Shown here: piece by piece, positions 9,203 through 17,539 of the stretch | How the letters are laid out: every line of letters begins with the position of its first letter | Position numbering within the stretch: the stretch's first letter is position 1 | From: CAWDVH01 sp963805705 | GTDB taxonomy: Bacteria > Actinomycetota > Actinomycetes > Streptosporangiales > Streptosporangiaceae | Assembly (NCBI GenBank): GCA_963805705.1 | Contig: CAWDVH010000001.1 | Coordinates: 2,046,001 to 2,110,000, forward strand | Direction: 5' to 3' | Length of the DNA stretch: 64,000 bases | Translations under genes and position numbers: made by a program | The notes under the pieces: model-generated | What the model was told of the DNA's origin: nothing | Database searches by the model: none | The model's input: the letters and a program-made list of their open reading frames with translations, nothing else

Positions 9203-9431
9203 GACAACCTCCCCTGTGCAGTCTTGCGCACCGGGTCATATCGACAAGGCAGCCAGCCGCCAGCAGGTAGTCGTGCTAACACCACCGAGGATCTCAGGAG
9301 TCGTCCAGACCTGGCGCCCGGTCGTCCAGACTGCTCGGCGGCTGGTGCGCACGCCGCATGAGGCGGAAGGCTGGCTACGCTTTACGGAACGGGCCCCGGT
9401 TCCCGGCGGAACACAGCGAAGCAGGCAGCAC

Positions 9432-9908
9432 ATGGCACACGGCATTCAGGTCGGCGACAAAGCCCCTGACTTCACCCTCCCGGCGCAGTCCGGTGAACCC
9501 GTCCGGCTGCAGGACCGGCTCGGCGAGCGGGTGGTCGTCCTGTACTTCTATCCCAGGGACAACACCCGTGGCTGCACCGCCGAGGCGTGCGCCTTCCGCG
9601 ACAGCCACGAGGTCTTCGCCGAGGCGGGCGCCGAGGTGATCGGAGTCAGCTCCGACTCAGTGGACCGGCACGCCGCCTTCGCGGGCCAGCACCAGCTGCC
9701 GTTCACGCTGCTCAGCGACCAGGGCGGCCAGGTCCGTAAACGATACGGGGTACCGGCCGTGCTCGGCGTGCTGCCCGGCCGGGTCACGTACGTGATCGAC
9801 CGCCAGGGCACGGTCCGGCACGTCTTCAGCTCCATGACCGGCATCGGCCAGCACGTCAGCGACGCGCTCGAGATGGTCCGGCAGCTGCAGGCCGAGCAGG
9901 CCGCCTGA
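9432..9908 (+). CDS. bcp: Thioredoxin-dependent peroxiredoxin, Bcp/PrxQ type
   Basis: This 158-residue protein reduces hydroperoxides through Cys48 (peroxidatic, in RGCTAEAC) and Cys53 (resolving), the CxxxxC arrangement of atypical PrxQ enzymes. The 'KAPDFTLP' start and 'LLSDQGGQVRKRYGV' segment also fit. ATG 9432 gives a family-sized protein; the longer upstream frame has no homology. It is a single gene, transcribed away from the FtsX permease gene. Confidence 0.93.
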   Translation: MAHGIQVGDKAPDFTLPAQSGEPVRLQDRLGERVVVLYFYPRDNTRGCTAEACAFRDSHEVFAEAGAEVIGVSSDSVDRHAAFAGQHQLPFTLLSDQGGQVRKRYGVPAVLGVLPGRVTYVIDRQGTVRHVFSSMTGIGQHVSDALEMVRQLQAEQAA

Positions 9909-9980
9909 CAGCTCCCGTCCCTGCCTCCCGGCGGGGACAGCGGGCGGGGACTGCGACAGCGAGATATCACGTGCTAGTCT

Positions 9981-9994
9981 TCTAGAACTCTAGA
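9981..9994. promoter_or_regulatory. TCTAGA-AC-TCTAGA inverted repeat before trpB, candidate GntR operator
   Basis: Two TCTAGA half-sites spaced by two bases lie 14-27 bases before the trpB start, right at the ribosome site (GAGGAGAG at 9994-10001). A third related element, CTAGTCT, precedes them at 9974-9980. Position and symmetry fit an operator for the GntR/HutC regulator encoded last in the same operon, which would give autoregulation. This is inference from context. Confidence 0.5.
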
Positions 9995-10007
9995 GGAGAG
10001 AGGGCAT

Positions 10008-11276
10008 GTGATGGTCGGACGACTGCAGCACGCCGCAGTCGCCGCGGTACCGGATGTCGCGCCCGCCAGCGCACCGGACGCCGCGGTGACGAGCCGGCCG
10101 TGGGCGATGGGCGATCCGGGGCCACGCGGCCGGTTCGGGTCATTCGGCGGGCGTTTCGTTCCTGAGGCGCTGGTGCCGGCGTGCGAGCAGCTCGAGGCGG
10201 CTTTCCGGGCGGCCTGGGCCGACACGGGCTTCCGGGCCAGGCTGGACGGCTTGCTGCGCTCCTACGCTGGCCGGCCGACCCCGGTCACCGAGGCGACCCG
10301 CCTGTCCGAGGCGCTGGGCGTGCGGGTGCTGCTCAAGCGCGAGGATCTCGCCCACACCGGCAGCCACAAGATCAACAATGCACTGGGCCAGGGGCTGCTG
10401 GCCCAGCGGATCGGCAAGACCGCGCTGGTCGCCGAGACGGGCGCGGGCCAGCACGGGGTCGCCACGGCGACGGTAGCCGCGCACCTGGGCCTGGGCTGCA
10501 CGGTGTACATGGGGGCCAAGGACATCGCACGGCAGGAACTCAACGTGTTCCGGATGGAGCTGCTCGGGGCGGCCGTGGTACCCGTCACCTCGGGGGCGCG
10601 CACGCTCAAGGACGCGACCAGCGAGGCGCTGCGGCACTGGGTCACCGCGGTGGACACCACGCACTACTGCATCGGATCGGTGCTGGGCCCGCACCCGTAC
10701 CCCTGGCTGGTGCGGGAGCTCCAGCGGGTCATCGGGGACGAGGCGCGCGCCCAGTGCGCGGAACTGCTCTCGGGGGGCGGGCCAGACGTCGTCGTCGCGT
10801 GCGTGGGCGGCGGGTCGAATGCGGCCGGGACATTCGCCGGCTTCGTGGCCACCCCGGCCCGGCTGGTCGGCGTCGAGGCCGCGGGCGGGGCGGCGGTGAC
10901 GGACGGCCGCCCCGGCGTGCTGCACGGCTCCCTGTCGTCCTTCCTGCAGGACGAGGACGGCCAGATCGCCGAGGCGCGCTCCGTTTCCGCCGGGCTCGAC
11001 TACCCCGGCGTCGGCCCCGAGCATGCCTGCCTGGCCGAGTCCGGGCGCGCCGAGTACCACACCGCGACCGACGAGGAGGCCGTGGCCGCGGCCGAGTTGT
11101 GCGCCAGGACCGAGGGCATCCTGCCCGCGCTCGAGTCAGCTCACGCCCTGGCCTGGGTGCACCGCGCCGCGCACGCCGGAGACGTGGCCGGCGGCGCGAC
11201 GGTGCTGATCACCATGTCCGGCCGCGGCGACAAGGACGCTGCCTGCCTGAAGGAGCTCGTCCGTGGCCGCCGTTGA
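10008..11276 (+). CDS. trpB: Tryptophan synthase beta chain
   Basis: A 422-residue PLP enzyme that condenses indole with serine to tryptophan. Seen are the PLP lysine in HTGSHKINN (Lys121), the catalytic Glu143 in AETGAGQHG, the phosphate loop GGGSNA, and the terminal SGRGDKD. These features put it in the canonical TrpB1 class that pairs with TrpA. GTG 10008 or ATG 10011 could start translation; both follow GAGGAGAGAGGG. The first ~33 residues are an unusual Ala/Pro-rich extension. It overlaps trpA by 14 bases. No other trp gene is near, so this is likely a second, specialised trpBA set or a detached one. Confidence 0.95.
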   Translation: MMVGRLQHAAVAAVPDVAPASAPDAAVTSRPWAMGDPGPRGRFGSFGGRFVPEALVPACEQLEAAFRAAWADTGFRARLDGLLRSYAGRPTPVTEATRLSEALGVRVLLKREDLAHTGSHKINNALGQGLLAQRIGKTALVAETGAGQHGVATATVAAHLGLGCTVYMGAKDIARQELNVFRMELLGAAVVPVTSGARTLKDATSEALRHWVTAVDTTHYCIGSVLGPHPYPWLVRELQRVIGDEARAQCAELLSGGGPDVVVACVGGGSNAAGTFAGFVATPARLVGVEAAGGAAVTDGRPGVLHGSLSSFLQDEDGQIAEARSVSAGLDYPGVGPEHACLAESGRAEYHTATDEEAVAAAELCARTEGILPALESAHALAWVHRAAHAGDVAGGATVLITMSGRGDKDAACLKELVRGRR

Positions 11277-12051
11277 GACCGCACTGCGCCAGGCCCGCGC
11301 CGCCGGCCGGCCCAGCCTCGTCACCTACGTCACCGGCGGTATCCGCGAGGACTGGACGGACCTGCTGGCCGCCATGATCGAGGCCGGCGCCGACGCGGTC
11401 GAGATCGGCCTGCCGTTCTCCGATCCCATGCTGGACGGCCGCACCATCCAGCAGGCCTCGGCCGCCGCCATCAGCCGCGGCGCGAGCACGGCCGGCATCC
11501 TCGGCCAGCTCAGCGCCGCTGCCGCCGGCACCGTCCCGCTCATCGCGATGACCTACGCTCATCACGCCTGCTCCCGCGGCCTGCCCGCGTTCTGCCGCCA
11601 GCTCGCGGACGCGGGGCTCAGCGGGGTGATCATCCCTGACCTGCCCGCCGTCGAGGCCGACGACTACCTCGCGGCGGCCGGACAGGCCGGCCTGGACGCC
11701 ACCCTGATGGTCGCCCCCGCCACCGGGCAGGAGCAGATGAAGGCCATCGCCGGGCGCACGCGCGGTTTCCTGTATGTCATGAGCGTCATGGCCACCACAG
11801 GAAACCCGCGCGAGAGCGCCGACCCGGCCCGCTGGGCGGTCGCCGCCCGCGCCCGCTGCCACAGCCCCCGGCCCGTGCTGATCGGCTTCGGCATCGACAC
11901 CCCCGGCCGGGCCGCGGCCGCGGCCCGGCACGCCGACGGCGTCATCGTCGCCTCCGCGCTGATGCGCCGCGTACTGGATGGCGCCAGCAGCGCCTGCATC
12001 GGCCGCGACGTGGCCGCCCTGCGCACCGCGCTCGACCAGGCCCGCCCGTGA
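11263..12051 (+). CDS. trpA: Tryptophan synthase alpha chain
   Basis: A 262-residue TIM-barrel lyase that cleaves indole-3-glycerol phosphate and channels indole to TrpB. The catalytic Glu47 (VEIGLPFSDP) and Asp58 (MLDGRTIQ) are present, corresponding to Glu49 and Asp60 of the enteric enzyme. The C-terminal phosphate-binding region reads GFGIDTPGRA where most TrpA proteins have a GFGIS motif. The gene starts inside the end of trpB, and its stop overlaps the GTG start of the regulator gene (GTGA), so the three genes form one coupled operon. Confidence 0.93.
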   Translation: MAAVETALRQARAAGRPSLVTYVTGGIREDWTDLLAAMIEAGADAVEIGLPFSDPMLDGRTIQQASAAAISRGASTAGILGQLSAAAAGTVPLIAMTYAHHACSRGLPAFCRQLADAGLSGVIIPDLPAVEADDYLAAAGQAGLDATLMVAPATGQEQMKAIAGRTRGFLYVMSVMATTGNPRESADPARWAVAARARCHSPRPVLIGFGIDTPGRAAAAARHADGVIVASALMRRVLDGASSACIGRDVAALRTALDQARP

Positions 12052-12809
12052 GCACGGCCAGGCGGCCGGCTGACGACCGGCAGCCCAAGTACCTGCGCAT
12101 CCACGGTGCCCTGCGGGACCGGATCATCAGCGGCCGATGGCCCGCCTGCCGTCCGCTGCCCTCCCAGCGCGAGCTGGCCGGCGAGTTCAGCGTCAGCATC
12201 ATGACCCTGCGGCAGGCACTCCAGCTGCTCGCCGACGACGGGCTCATCGATACCCGCCACGGCAGCGGCACCTACGTGGCCTCCCGGTACGCCTACGGCC
12301 TCGGTCACCTGCGCAGCTTCGCCGCCGACCTCGCCGCCCAGGGCGCGCAGATCACCACCCGGCTGCTCGCCGCGGACACCGTCGCGGCGCCGGACGACGT
12401 CGGCGCCCGCCTCGGCGCGGCCGGCCAGGTCCTGCGGCTGCGCCGCCTGCGGCTGGCCGACGGCCGGCCGGTCATCGTCCAGACGTCCTATCTCCCGGCG
12501 CAGCTGGCCGCGGCCCTGGATCCCGCCGACCTCTGCCGCCGGGGGCTGTATACCGTCCTGGCCGAGCATGGCCGCGCGATCGGCCGGACCAGCGAGACCA
12601 TCACCCCCGCGGCCCTGAGCGCCCGCGACGCTCATGACCTCGACCGGCCCGAGGCCAGCCCGGCCTTGCTCAGTCACCAGGTCAGCTTCACCACGGCCGA
12701 CCTCCCTGTCGTCGACGACCATGCGCTGCTGGCCGGGGACAGCGTGGCTATCACCGCGAACCGCGCCGCCGGCCGCCTCGACGTCCACTACACCCTCGCC
12801 ACCCGCTGA
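12048..12809 (+). CDS. GntR-family (HutC/UTRA) transcriptional regulator
   Basis: A 253-residue regulator. The N-terminal winged helix (about residues 10-77) contains 'IHGALRDRIISGRW', 'LPSQRELAGEFSVS' and 'LADDGLIDTRHGSGTYV', the GntR signature. The C-terminal UTRA ligand domain (about 95-250) has 'VLRLRRLRLADGRPV' and 'QTSYLP'. It is the last gene of the trpB-trpA operon (GTGA overlap), so it probably regulates that operon, with tryptophan, indole, anthranilate or another pathway compound as a possible effector. TrpR is the usual enteric regulator; a GntR protein in a trpBA operon is unusual. Confidence 0.9.
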   Translation: MSTARRPADDRQPKYLRIHGALRDRIISGRWPACRPLPSQRELAGEFSVSIMTLRQALQLLADDGLIDTRHGSGTYVASRYAYGLGHLRSFAADLAAQGAQITTRLLAADTVAAPDDVGARLGAAGQVLRLRRLRLADGRPVIVQTSYLPAQLAAALDPADLCRRGLYTVLAEHGRAIGRTSETITPAALSARDAHDLDRPEASPALLSHQVSFTTADLPVVDDHALLAGDSVAITANRAAGRLDVHYTLATR

Positions 12810-12823
12810 GGCGAAGCGCCGCC

Positions 12824-13234
12824 CTACGCCGTTCCCGCGGAGTCCGCGCCAGCGGCAGGTGCGATTTTGAGCGACAAGAAGTCGGCCACGCCGATCAGCC
12901 GGAGCACTTGCCGCTCGGCCGGACGAATGCCGCGCCGGTTCTCGTCGTGAACCAGTCGTGGCGAGACCAGGCGGACGGTCCGCCCTCTGGTCACCAGCTC
13001 GCAACCGCCCGCGGCCAGGACGTTCTTGACCCAGTCACTGTCCGGGCCATAGGTCAGGGCCAGAAGATAGCCGTCCGGAGCCGGGAACACGTTGACCGGC
13101 GTCTGGTAGCGACGACCCGAACGACGGCCAGCGTGGGCCACAACGCCGAAGCCCGGCATCCAGGGGGCAACGCGCCTGGTCACCCGGTTCAGGCCGACCT
13201 TGTTCCACCGGGCCAGAGTCCGGGGTAGCGGCAT
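12824..13234 (-). CDS. Deazaflavin (F420)-dependent nitroreductase-family protein (DDN type)
   Basis: A 136-residue split-barrel protein with the DDN-family marks 'TLARWNKVGLNRVTRRVAPW', 'HAGRRSGRRYQTPVNV' and 'TYGPDSDWVKNVLAAGGCEL' (PF04075). Members bind F420 and reduce quinones or nitroaromatics, or act as small F420-binding proteins. The gene is convergent with the gntR gene, with only 14 bases between stops. Confidence 0.85.
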   Translation of the reverse strand: MPLPRTLARWNKVGLNRVTRRVAPWMPGFGVVAHAGRRSGRRYQTPVNVFPAPDGYLLALTYGPDSDWVKNVLAAGGCELVTRGRTVRLVSPRLVHDENRRGIRPAERQVLRLIGVADFLSLKIAPAAGADSAGTA

Positions 13235-13252
13235 CGGCTCAGGCCCGGGGGA

Positions 13253-13651
13253 TCAGGCCGGCGGCGCGAAGAACTCGAGCGCAATTCCGTCTGGATCGCG
13301 GAAGGAGACACCAGAGCCGTAATGAGCGTCCACGATTCCGCCGTGCGCGATGCCCAGCTCGTCCAGGCGGGCCGCCCGTGCCTGCAGCTCACCGCGGTCA
13401 CGGCAGGCGAAGGCAACATGATCCAGGCCGGTGCGGTGCTCGTCGAATCTGTCCCCTGCGGCCCGTGGGTGCGTGTGCAGGCCGAACAGCTGTCCTCCAT
13501 CGAGCGCGAACACGGTGTGGTGAAAGCCCCCGGTCGGCTCGTCCTCGTCGAGAACGGGCTTGGCGCCCAGCAGTTCGCTGTACCAGCGAGTGCTTCGATC
13601 GAGATCAGTCACGGTCACAGCGACATGGGCGATCGGCGGAAACTCAGGCAC
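13253..13651 (-). CDS. VOC-family protein (glyoxalase/bleomycin-resistance/dioxygenase fold)
   Basis: A 132-residue protein of two beta-alpha-beta-beta-beta units. 'HVAVTVTDLDRSTRWYSELLG' opens unit one, and 'GLDHVAFACRDR' with 'FRDPDGIALEFFAPP' closes unit two. The His, His and Glu of these motifs are the usual metal ligands. GTG 13651 is chosen because AGGAGG lies seven bases upstream. Substrate unknown. It is read in the same direction as the DDN-type gene (18-base gap), so the two may be co-transcribed. Confidence 0.87.
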   Translation of the reverse strand: MPEFPPIAHVAVTVTDLDRSTRWYSELLGAKPVLDEDEPTGGFHHTVFALDGGQLFGLHTHPRAAGDRFDEHRTGLDHVAFACRDRGELQARAARLDELGIAHGGIVDAHYGSGVSFRDPDGIALEFFAPPA

Positions 13652-13805
13652 TGCGGCCTCCTGGCTGACGGTGGAACGTATGAGTTGTTCCCGATGTCGT
13701 ACGCCTGGCTCCTGATGGCGAATCACCAGCGTACAGGCGTTGCTGGTGCAGGCTTCTCATTCTGGCGCGGCCGGTCCTGATGAGATCTGGCAGCCACCGG
13801 CGGCC

Positions 13806-14591
13806 TCAGGCGGGGATCGGGTGCTCGGTGAAGTGGCCGCAGATACCGAAGCCGAGGCGCTGGTAGACCGGCTCGCCCATCGCGGACGCCTGCAGGACCG
13901 CGGTGGCGTGTCCGTGCTGGTCCGCGGCGCGCAGTGCGGCCAGGGTGATGGCGGTGCCGTAGCCGCGCCGGCGGTAGGCGGCCAGGGTGCAGACGTTGTA
14001 GATGCCCGCCACGCCGGCGTGACCGAACATCTCGGCGGTGCAGACCGGCTGGCCTTCGTGGTAGCCGACCAGGTAGCGGGCCGGGCAGCTGCGGGCCAGG
14101 GCCGGGGCGGCCGTCTGGGCGAAGTAACGGGGGACGGTCATCGCAGGCGGGTTCCAGTCCGCGGCCAGCACGGCGGCGTAGTCAGCGAGCTGCCCGGCGG
14201 TGGTGACGGGACGGATGTCCAGCCCGGCCACCGCCAGCGGCCCGGGCACGTCGGCCAGCCGGGCCCACATCGCGTTTTCCTGCTCGCAGGCCGGCAGGCC
14301 CGCTCGGGCCAGCCGGGCGGCCAGGTCTCCCGGCGCCGAGGCCGGCCCCACCTTCCAGGAAAAGCGCCGGCCAGTGGCGGCCAGTTCCCTGGCCGTCTCC
14401 TGGATCCGGGACGTGGCCGTGTCCGGCGTGAACCGGGCACCGGCGACGATGTTGAAGGTGTCGTCATCGAGACCGCTGTCGGCCACCATGAGGTCACCGC
14501 TCCGCCCGACGCTCATCCCCGGCGTCTCCCGGTGCAGATGGCAGGCGTGCTCGGCCAGGTTCCGCTCCATCGCAGACAGCAGATCGTCCAT
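13806..14591 (-). CDS. GNAT-family N-acetyltransferase
   Basis: The 261-residue protein has a C-terminal GNAT fold. Acetyl-CoA motif A is 'YNVCTLAAYRRRGYGTAITLAAL' (about residues 196-218) and motif B ends with 'EPVYQRLGFGICG'. The first ~130 residues form an N-terminal domain with no obvious acetyl-CoA motif, as in two-domain actinobacterial GNATs. The acceptor is unknown. It lies 14 bases downstream of the SDR gene on the same strand and may be co-transcribed. Confidence 0.85.
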   Translation of the reverse strand: MDDLLSAMERNLAEHACHLHRETPGMSVGRSGDLMVADSGLDDDTFNIVAGARFTPDTATSRIQETARELAATGRRFSWKVGPASAPGDLAARLARAGLPACEQENAMWARLADVPGPLAVAGLDIRPVTTAGQLADYAAVLAADWNPPAMTVPRYFAQTAAPALARSCPARYLVGYHEGQPVCTAEMFGHAGVAGIYNVCTLAAYRRRGYGTAITLAALRAADQHGHATAVLQASAMGEPVYQRLGFGICGHFTEHPIPA

Positions 14592-14605
14592 ATCCCGCGC
14601 CGGGG

Positions 14606-15364
14606 TTACCGTTCCTGCTCGGTGGGACGGATCAAGATCTCATTGACCGCGACGTGCCGCGGCCGGGTAACGATGTAGGTGATCGCGTCGGCGATGTCCT
14701 CCGCTTCCATCCGCTGCCCGAACTGGCCCCGCAGGCGGTCGAGTATCTCGGGCCGGTTGTGGCCGGCCAGCTCCGTCGCGGTGGCGCCCGGCTCGACCAG
14801 CGAGACGCGCACGTAGCGCTTGGCCACTTCCTGGCGCAGGGACTCGCTGAACGCGCCGACGCCGTGCTTGGTGAGGTTGTAGACGCCGCTGCCGTTGCGG
14901 GCCGCCCGCCCGGCCACTGAGCTGATGTTCACCATGTCGGCGACCTGGCGCGGGCTGTCCTGGGCACCGCGCAGCAGGTGGGGCAGCGCCGCGTGTGCGC
15001 AGTAGAGCAGGCCGAGCACGTTGAGATCGACCATCCGCTGCCACTCCGACAGGGGCGCGCCGACCGCCGGGCCGAGCAGCATCACGCCGGCGTTGTTGAT
15101 GAGAGTGTCCAGGCGGCCCAGCTCGGCGACCGTGCGCTCAATCGCATCGGTCGCCTGCTGCTCGTCGGTGACGTCGGTCTCCAGCACCAGCGCGGTCCCG
15201 CCCTGCTCGCGGATACCGGCGGCCAGCGTGTCCAGCCGGTCCCGGCGCCGCGCGGCCAGCGCCACGGCCGCGCCCCTGGCCGCCAGCGCGGTCGCCGCGG
15301 CCGCCCCGATACCGCTCGAAGCCCCGGTCACGAGCGCGACGGTGCCACTGAGTACTGGCTTCAT
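14606..15364 (-). CDS. Classical short-chain dehydrogenase/reductase
   Basis: A 252-residue SDR with the nucleotide motif TGASSGIG, the NNAG motif, catalytic Ser in 'NISSVAG', and YxxxK in 'YNLTKHG'. The Arg pair in 'AARRRDR' after strand 2 suggests NADP(H). The downstream 'VEPGATATEL' and overall sequence resemble YdfG-like 3-hydroxy acid or serine dehydrogenases. ATG 15364 is preferred over 15388 because AGAGGTGAG lies eight bases upstream. Confidence 0.9.
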   Translation of the reverse strand: MKPVLSGTVALVTGASSGIGAAAATALAARGAAVALAARRRDRLDTLAAGIREQGGTALVLETDVTDEQQATDAIERTVAELGRLDTLINNAGVMLLGPAVGAPLSEWQRMVDLNVLGLLYCAHAALPHLLRGAQDSPRQVADMVNISSVAGRAARNGSGVYNLTKHGVGAFSESLRQEVAKRYVRVSLVEPGATATELAGHNRPEILDRLRGQFGQRMEAEDIADAITYIVTRPRHVAVNEILIRPTEQER

Positions 15365-15464
15365 CCGGGAACTCACCTCTCTGCTCATCGGGCTAGCCGC
15401 TCCGGCGATCCCCGCGCGGCTCTTCCATCCCGCCAGCCTAGGGGGTTGCCAAAAGAATGTTAAC

Positions 15465-15483
15465 GATATATCTTTGACATATC
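15465..15483. promoter_or_regulatory. GATATATC-ttt-GACATATC inverted repeat, candidate operator
   Basis: An AT-rich 8-bp imperfect inverted repeat (7 of 8 pairs) stands out in high-GC DNA, in the divergent region between the SDR gene and the downstream hypothetical gene. The ATATC-type dyad resembles operators used by PadR-family repressors in actinobacteria. No PadR gene is in the window. Confidence 0.45.
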
Positions 15484-15553
15484 CGAGAACTCTACGATGG
15501 TCCGGGGACAGCCCGGGCCGGAGCCCGGAGATGACAGGTCAGGAGAACTTGTT

Positions 15554-15976
15554 ATGCGAACCCATGAACACCGGCGGCACGACCGCCACGATGCAGAAAC
15601 GCCCGGCTGCCAGCGTCCCGGCCACGAAGACCGGCAGGCCGGACCGGACGAAGGCCGCCGTCCGCGCGACGCCGGCCGCCGCCGCGGCTATGCCCGCGGC
15701 GAATTCCCCGGCCGGCTACCCGCCGGCCCGCCCGGCTTCCGCGGCCCGGCGCCGCGGGCAGGCGGCCCGAGGATGCGCGGCCCCCGCGCCCAGCGCGGCG
15801 CAGGGATCGAGCTGCGCACGCTAGCGGGCCAGCTGGCGATGGCCGCCTTCCAGGTGGGCGGGGCGGGCACCGATGCCCAGCAGGCGCAGGCCCGCAAGAT
15901 TCTGGCCGACGCGCGCGAGTCCCTCGCTCAGATCCTGGCCAGCAGCCAGGACGAGGCCAGCGCCGGGGAAAGGTAG
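15554..15976 (+). CDS. Hypothetical protein, His/Arg/Gly/Pro-rich with helical C-terminus
   Basis: 140 residues. The first ~85 residues are low-complexity and rich in His, Arg, Gly and Pro. The last ~55 form a helix-rich segment 'IELRTLAGQLAMAAFQVGG' followed by 'QQAQARKILADARESLAQIL'. The N-terminal composition resembles the disordered heads of actinobacterial PadR regulators, but no winged helix follows. ATG 15554 has AGGAGAAC upstream. The ATATC dyad upstream suggests control by a PadR-type regulator elsewhere. Function unknown. Confidence 0.6.
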   Translation: MRTHEHRRHDRHDAETPGCQRPGHEDRQAGPDEGRRPRDAGRRRGYARGEFPGRLPAGPPGFRGPAPRAGGPRMRGPRAQRGAGIELRTLAGQLAMAAFQVGGAGTDAQQAQARKILADARESLAQILASSQDEASAGER

Positions 15977-16107
15977 CCGAGCCGCGCGACCGCCAAGGCC
16001 GCGTGGCCAGGCTCAACCCCGAGCACGTCGAGCTGTCACACTGGAGCTCATGGCGTGCTCGCTGGGGTGGGGCGAGTATCCCCCCACCGTATGAAGAGGA
16101 GCGTGGA

Positions 16108-16557
16108 ATGACGACGAAGGCCGCATTTTCCCCCGAGGAATGGAATGTGGTGCTCGAGGGCCCGCCGAGTGCCGGCATGATCGTGGTCTCGGCAGCCCGC
16201 GGGGGGATGATCCGCGAGTCGATCGCGATGTCGAAGGCGTACGTCGAAGCGCGGGCCGAGCACGGCGAGAGCGAGCTCCTCGACGAGATCGTGACGACCA
16301 AGCCCGAGATAGACCACACGAGGTACCACTCGGCCGACGAGGTCAGGGACCACGGGCTGCAGCATCTGCGCGACGCGGTGGCGCTGCTGGAGGGCAAGGC
16401 CACGGCCGAGGAGCTCGATGGCTACCGGCGCTTCGTCCTTACCCTCGCCGGCAAGGTCGCGGCCGCGCACCGGGAGGGTGGGCAGAGCGTGAGCCCCCCC
16501 GAGGCCGACGCTATCCAGCAGATCACGGCGGCGCTCGGCACGACCGCCGGCTCTTGA
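16108..16557 (+). CDS. Conserved actinobacterial hypothetical protein
   Basis: A 149-residue soluble, mostly helical protein beginning 'TTKAAFSPEEWNVVLEGP', with 'DEIVTTKPEIDHTRYHS' in the middle and 'RRFVLTLAGKVAAAHREGG' near the end. From memory, close relatives occur as stand-alone genes in many actinobacteria. The acidic, helical bundle layout vaguely recalls TerB-like proteins, but this is not established. ATG 16108 follows GAAGAGGAGCG. The longer upstream frame is not supported. Confidence 0.75.
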   Translation: MTTKAAFSPEEWNVVLEGPPSAGMIVVSAARGGMIRESIAMSKAYVEARAEHGESELLDEIVTTKPEIDHTRYHSADEVRDHGLQHLRDAVALLEGKATAEELDGYRRFVLTLAGKVAAAHREGGQSVSPPEADAIQQITAALGTTAGS

Positions 16558-16586
16558 TGAGCCAGCCAGCGCAGCCCCGCCGGGTT

Positions 16587-17347
16587 TTACCTGGCCCAGG
16601 TGGCGAGGACGCCGTCGATGGCGGTCCGTACCCGGTCCCTGGCGATGTCACGGGGGACGCCGGACATGAGCAGGGAGTCGTAGTCGGTGTTCTCGTGGCG
16701 CACTGAGGCGATGACGGCGAGGATGATCGCGTCCTCCTCCAGCGCGCGGCCGGCGGCGGACCGGCCGACCCGTCCACTGCCCCGCAGGCCGGCGTGCTCC
16801 GCGATCGAGGCTGCTCGCGGGCCAGGGCAGCCGGGGAACAGCCGCGTTATCTCGCCGCCATGCGGGCCCGGAACTTCACGTCTTCGCCGGCCCGCCGCTG
16901 CCTGTCCCGTTCCCGGCGGCGCATCCGGGCTTCCTCGTCGGCTAGGCACTGCTCCTCTGCGTGCTGGAGCGCTGCTTCCTCGGCGAGGACGCCCTGCCGC
17001 TCGTACCGCCTGCGGCTCCGGCTCCAGCGCACGACCACAGCCGACAGGCTGCTGGCCTGCCGGGCGCGGCGGGTCAGCGCGGCGTCACCGGCCGGGATGA
17101 AGATGAGGTGGCCCAGGTCGGCGCAGGTCAGGCACAGCGGGCCCGCGTCGTCCATGATGAGGAAATCGCCGCCTTCAGAGCCGCACTCGGCGCAGGTCCA
17201 GTCCCTGACCGGCAGGATCACGACCAGGTCGGATGGCTTGCCCTGACGTTTCGTGCGGTCTGCTCGCTGAGTATCCGCGGGCGGCGGGCGGCTGGGCTTC
17301 GACGGGAGATTCCGGCTCACAAAAATGAAGCGTACCGACGCGGACAA
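16587..17347 (-). pseudogene. DUF2293 protein, disrupted by a single frameshift
   Basis: Read from 17347, the first frame gives a zinc-ribbon-like start (WTCAECGSEGGDF...CLTCADLGHL: two Cys pairs), 'AALTRRARQASSLSAVVVRW', a basic helix, then stops at 16847 after 'FRARMAAR'. The -1 frame continues directly as 'EITRLFPGCPGP', 'IAEHAGLRGSGRVGRSAAG' and 'LLMSGVPRDIARDRVRTAID' to 16587, which is the DUF2293 domain. Intact relatives join both parts in one ~250-residue protein. So one base is missing near 16850, either a real mutation or a sequence error. Confidence 0.8.
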
Positions 17348-17479
17348 GCTCGGCGAGGCCGCCGATCAACCCCCGTGAACTGCGCATCAAGGCCAGGAAC
17401 GCAGCGCCAAGGATCCCGGCATCAGCACAACGACCAAGGGGACGGGCATCCCGATCTTCAGTCCCGATCCTCACCGGCC

Positions 17480-17511
17480 AGGGCCGGCGGTCCGGCCGGA
17501 CCGCCGGCCCT
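17480..17511 (-). terminator. Strong GC hairpin downstream of the MreB-like gene
   Basis: The 32 bases form a perfect palindrome (arm AGGGCCGGCGGTCCGG), giving a 14-bp stem with a 4-base loop. It starts 29 bases after the MreB-like stop codon. There is no U-tract, which is usual for actinobacterial terminators. Confidence 0.6.
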
Positions 17512-17539
17512 CGCCGCGCACGTCAACTCCCGGGCTCGC

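Noticed and set aside
16850..16860. Programmed ribosomal frameshift in the DUF2293 gene
   Set aside because: No slippery heptamer or downstream pseudoknot-like stem was seen at the junction; a simple indel is the simpler reading.
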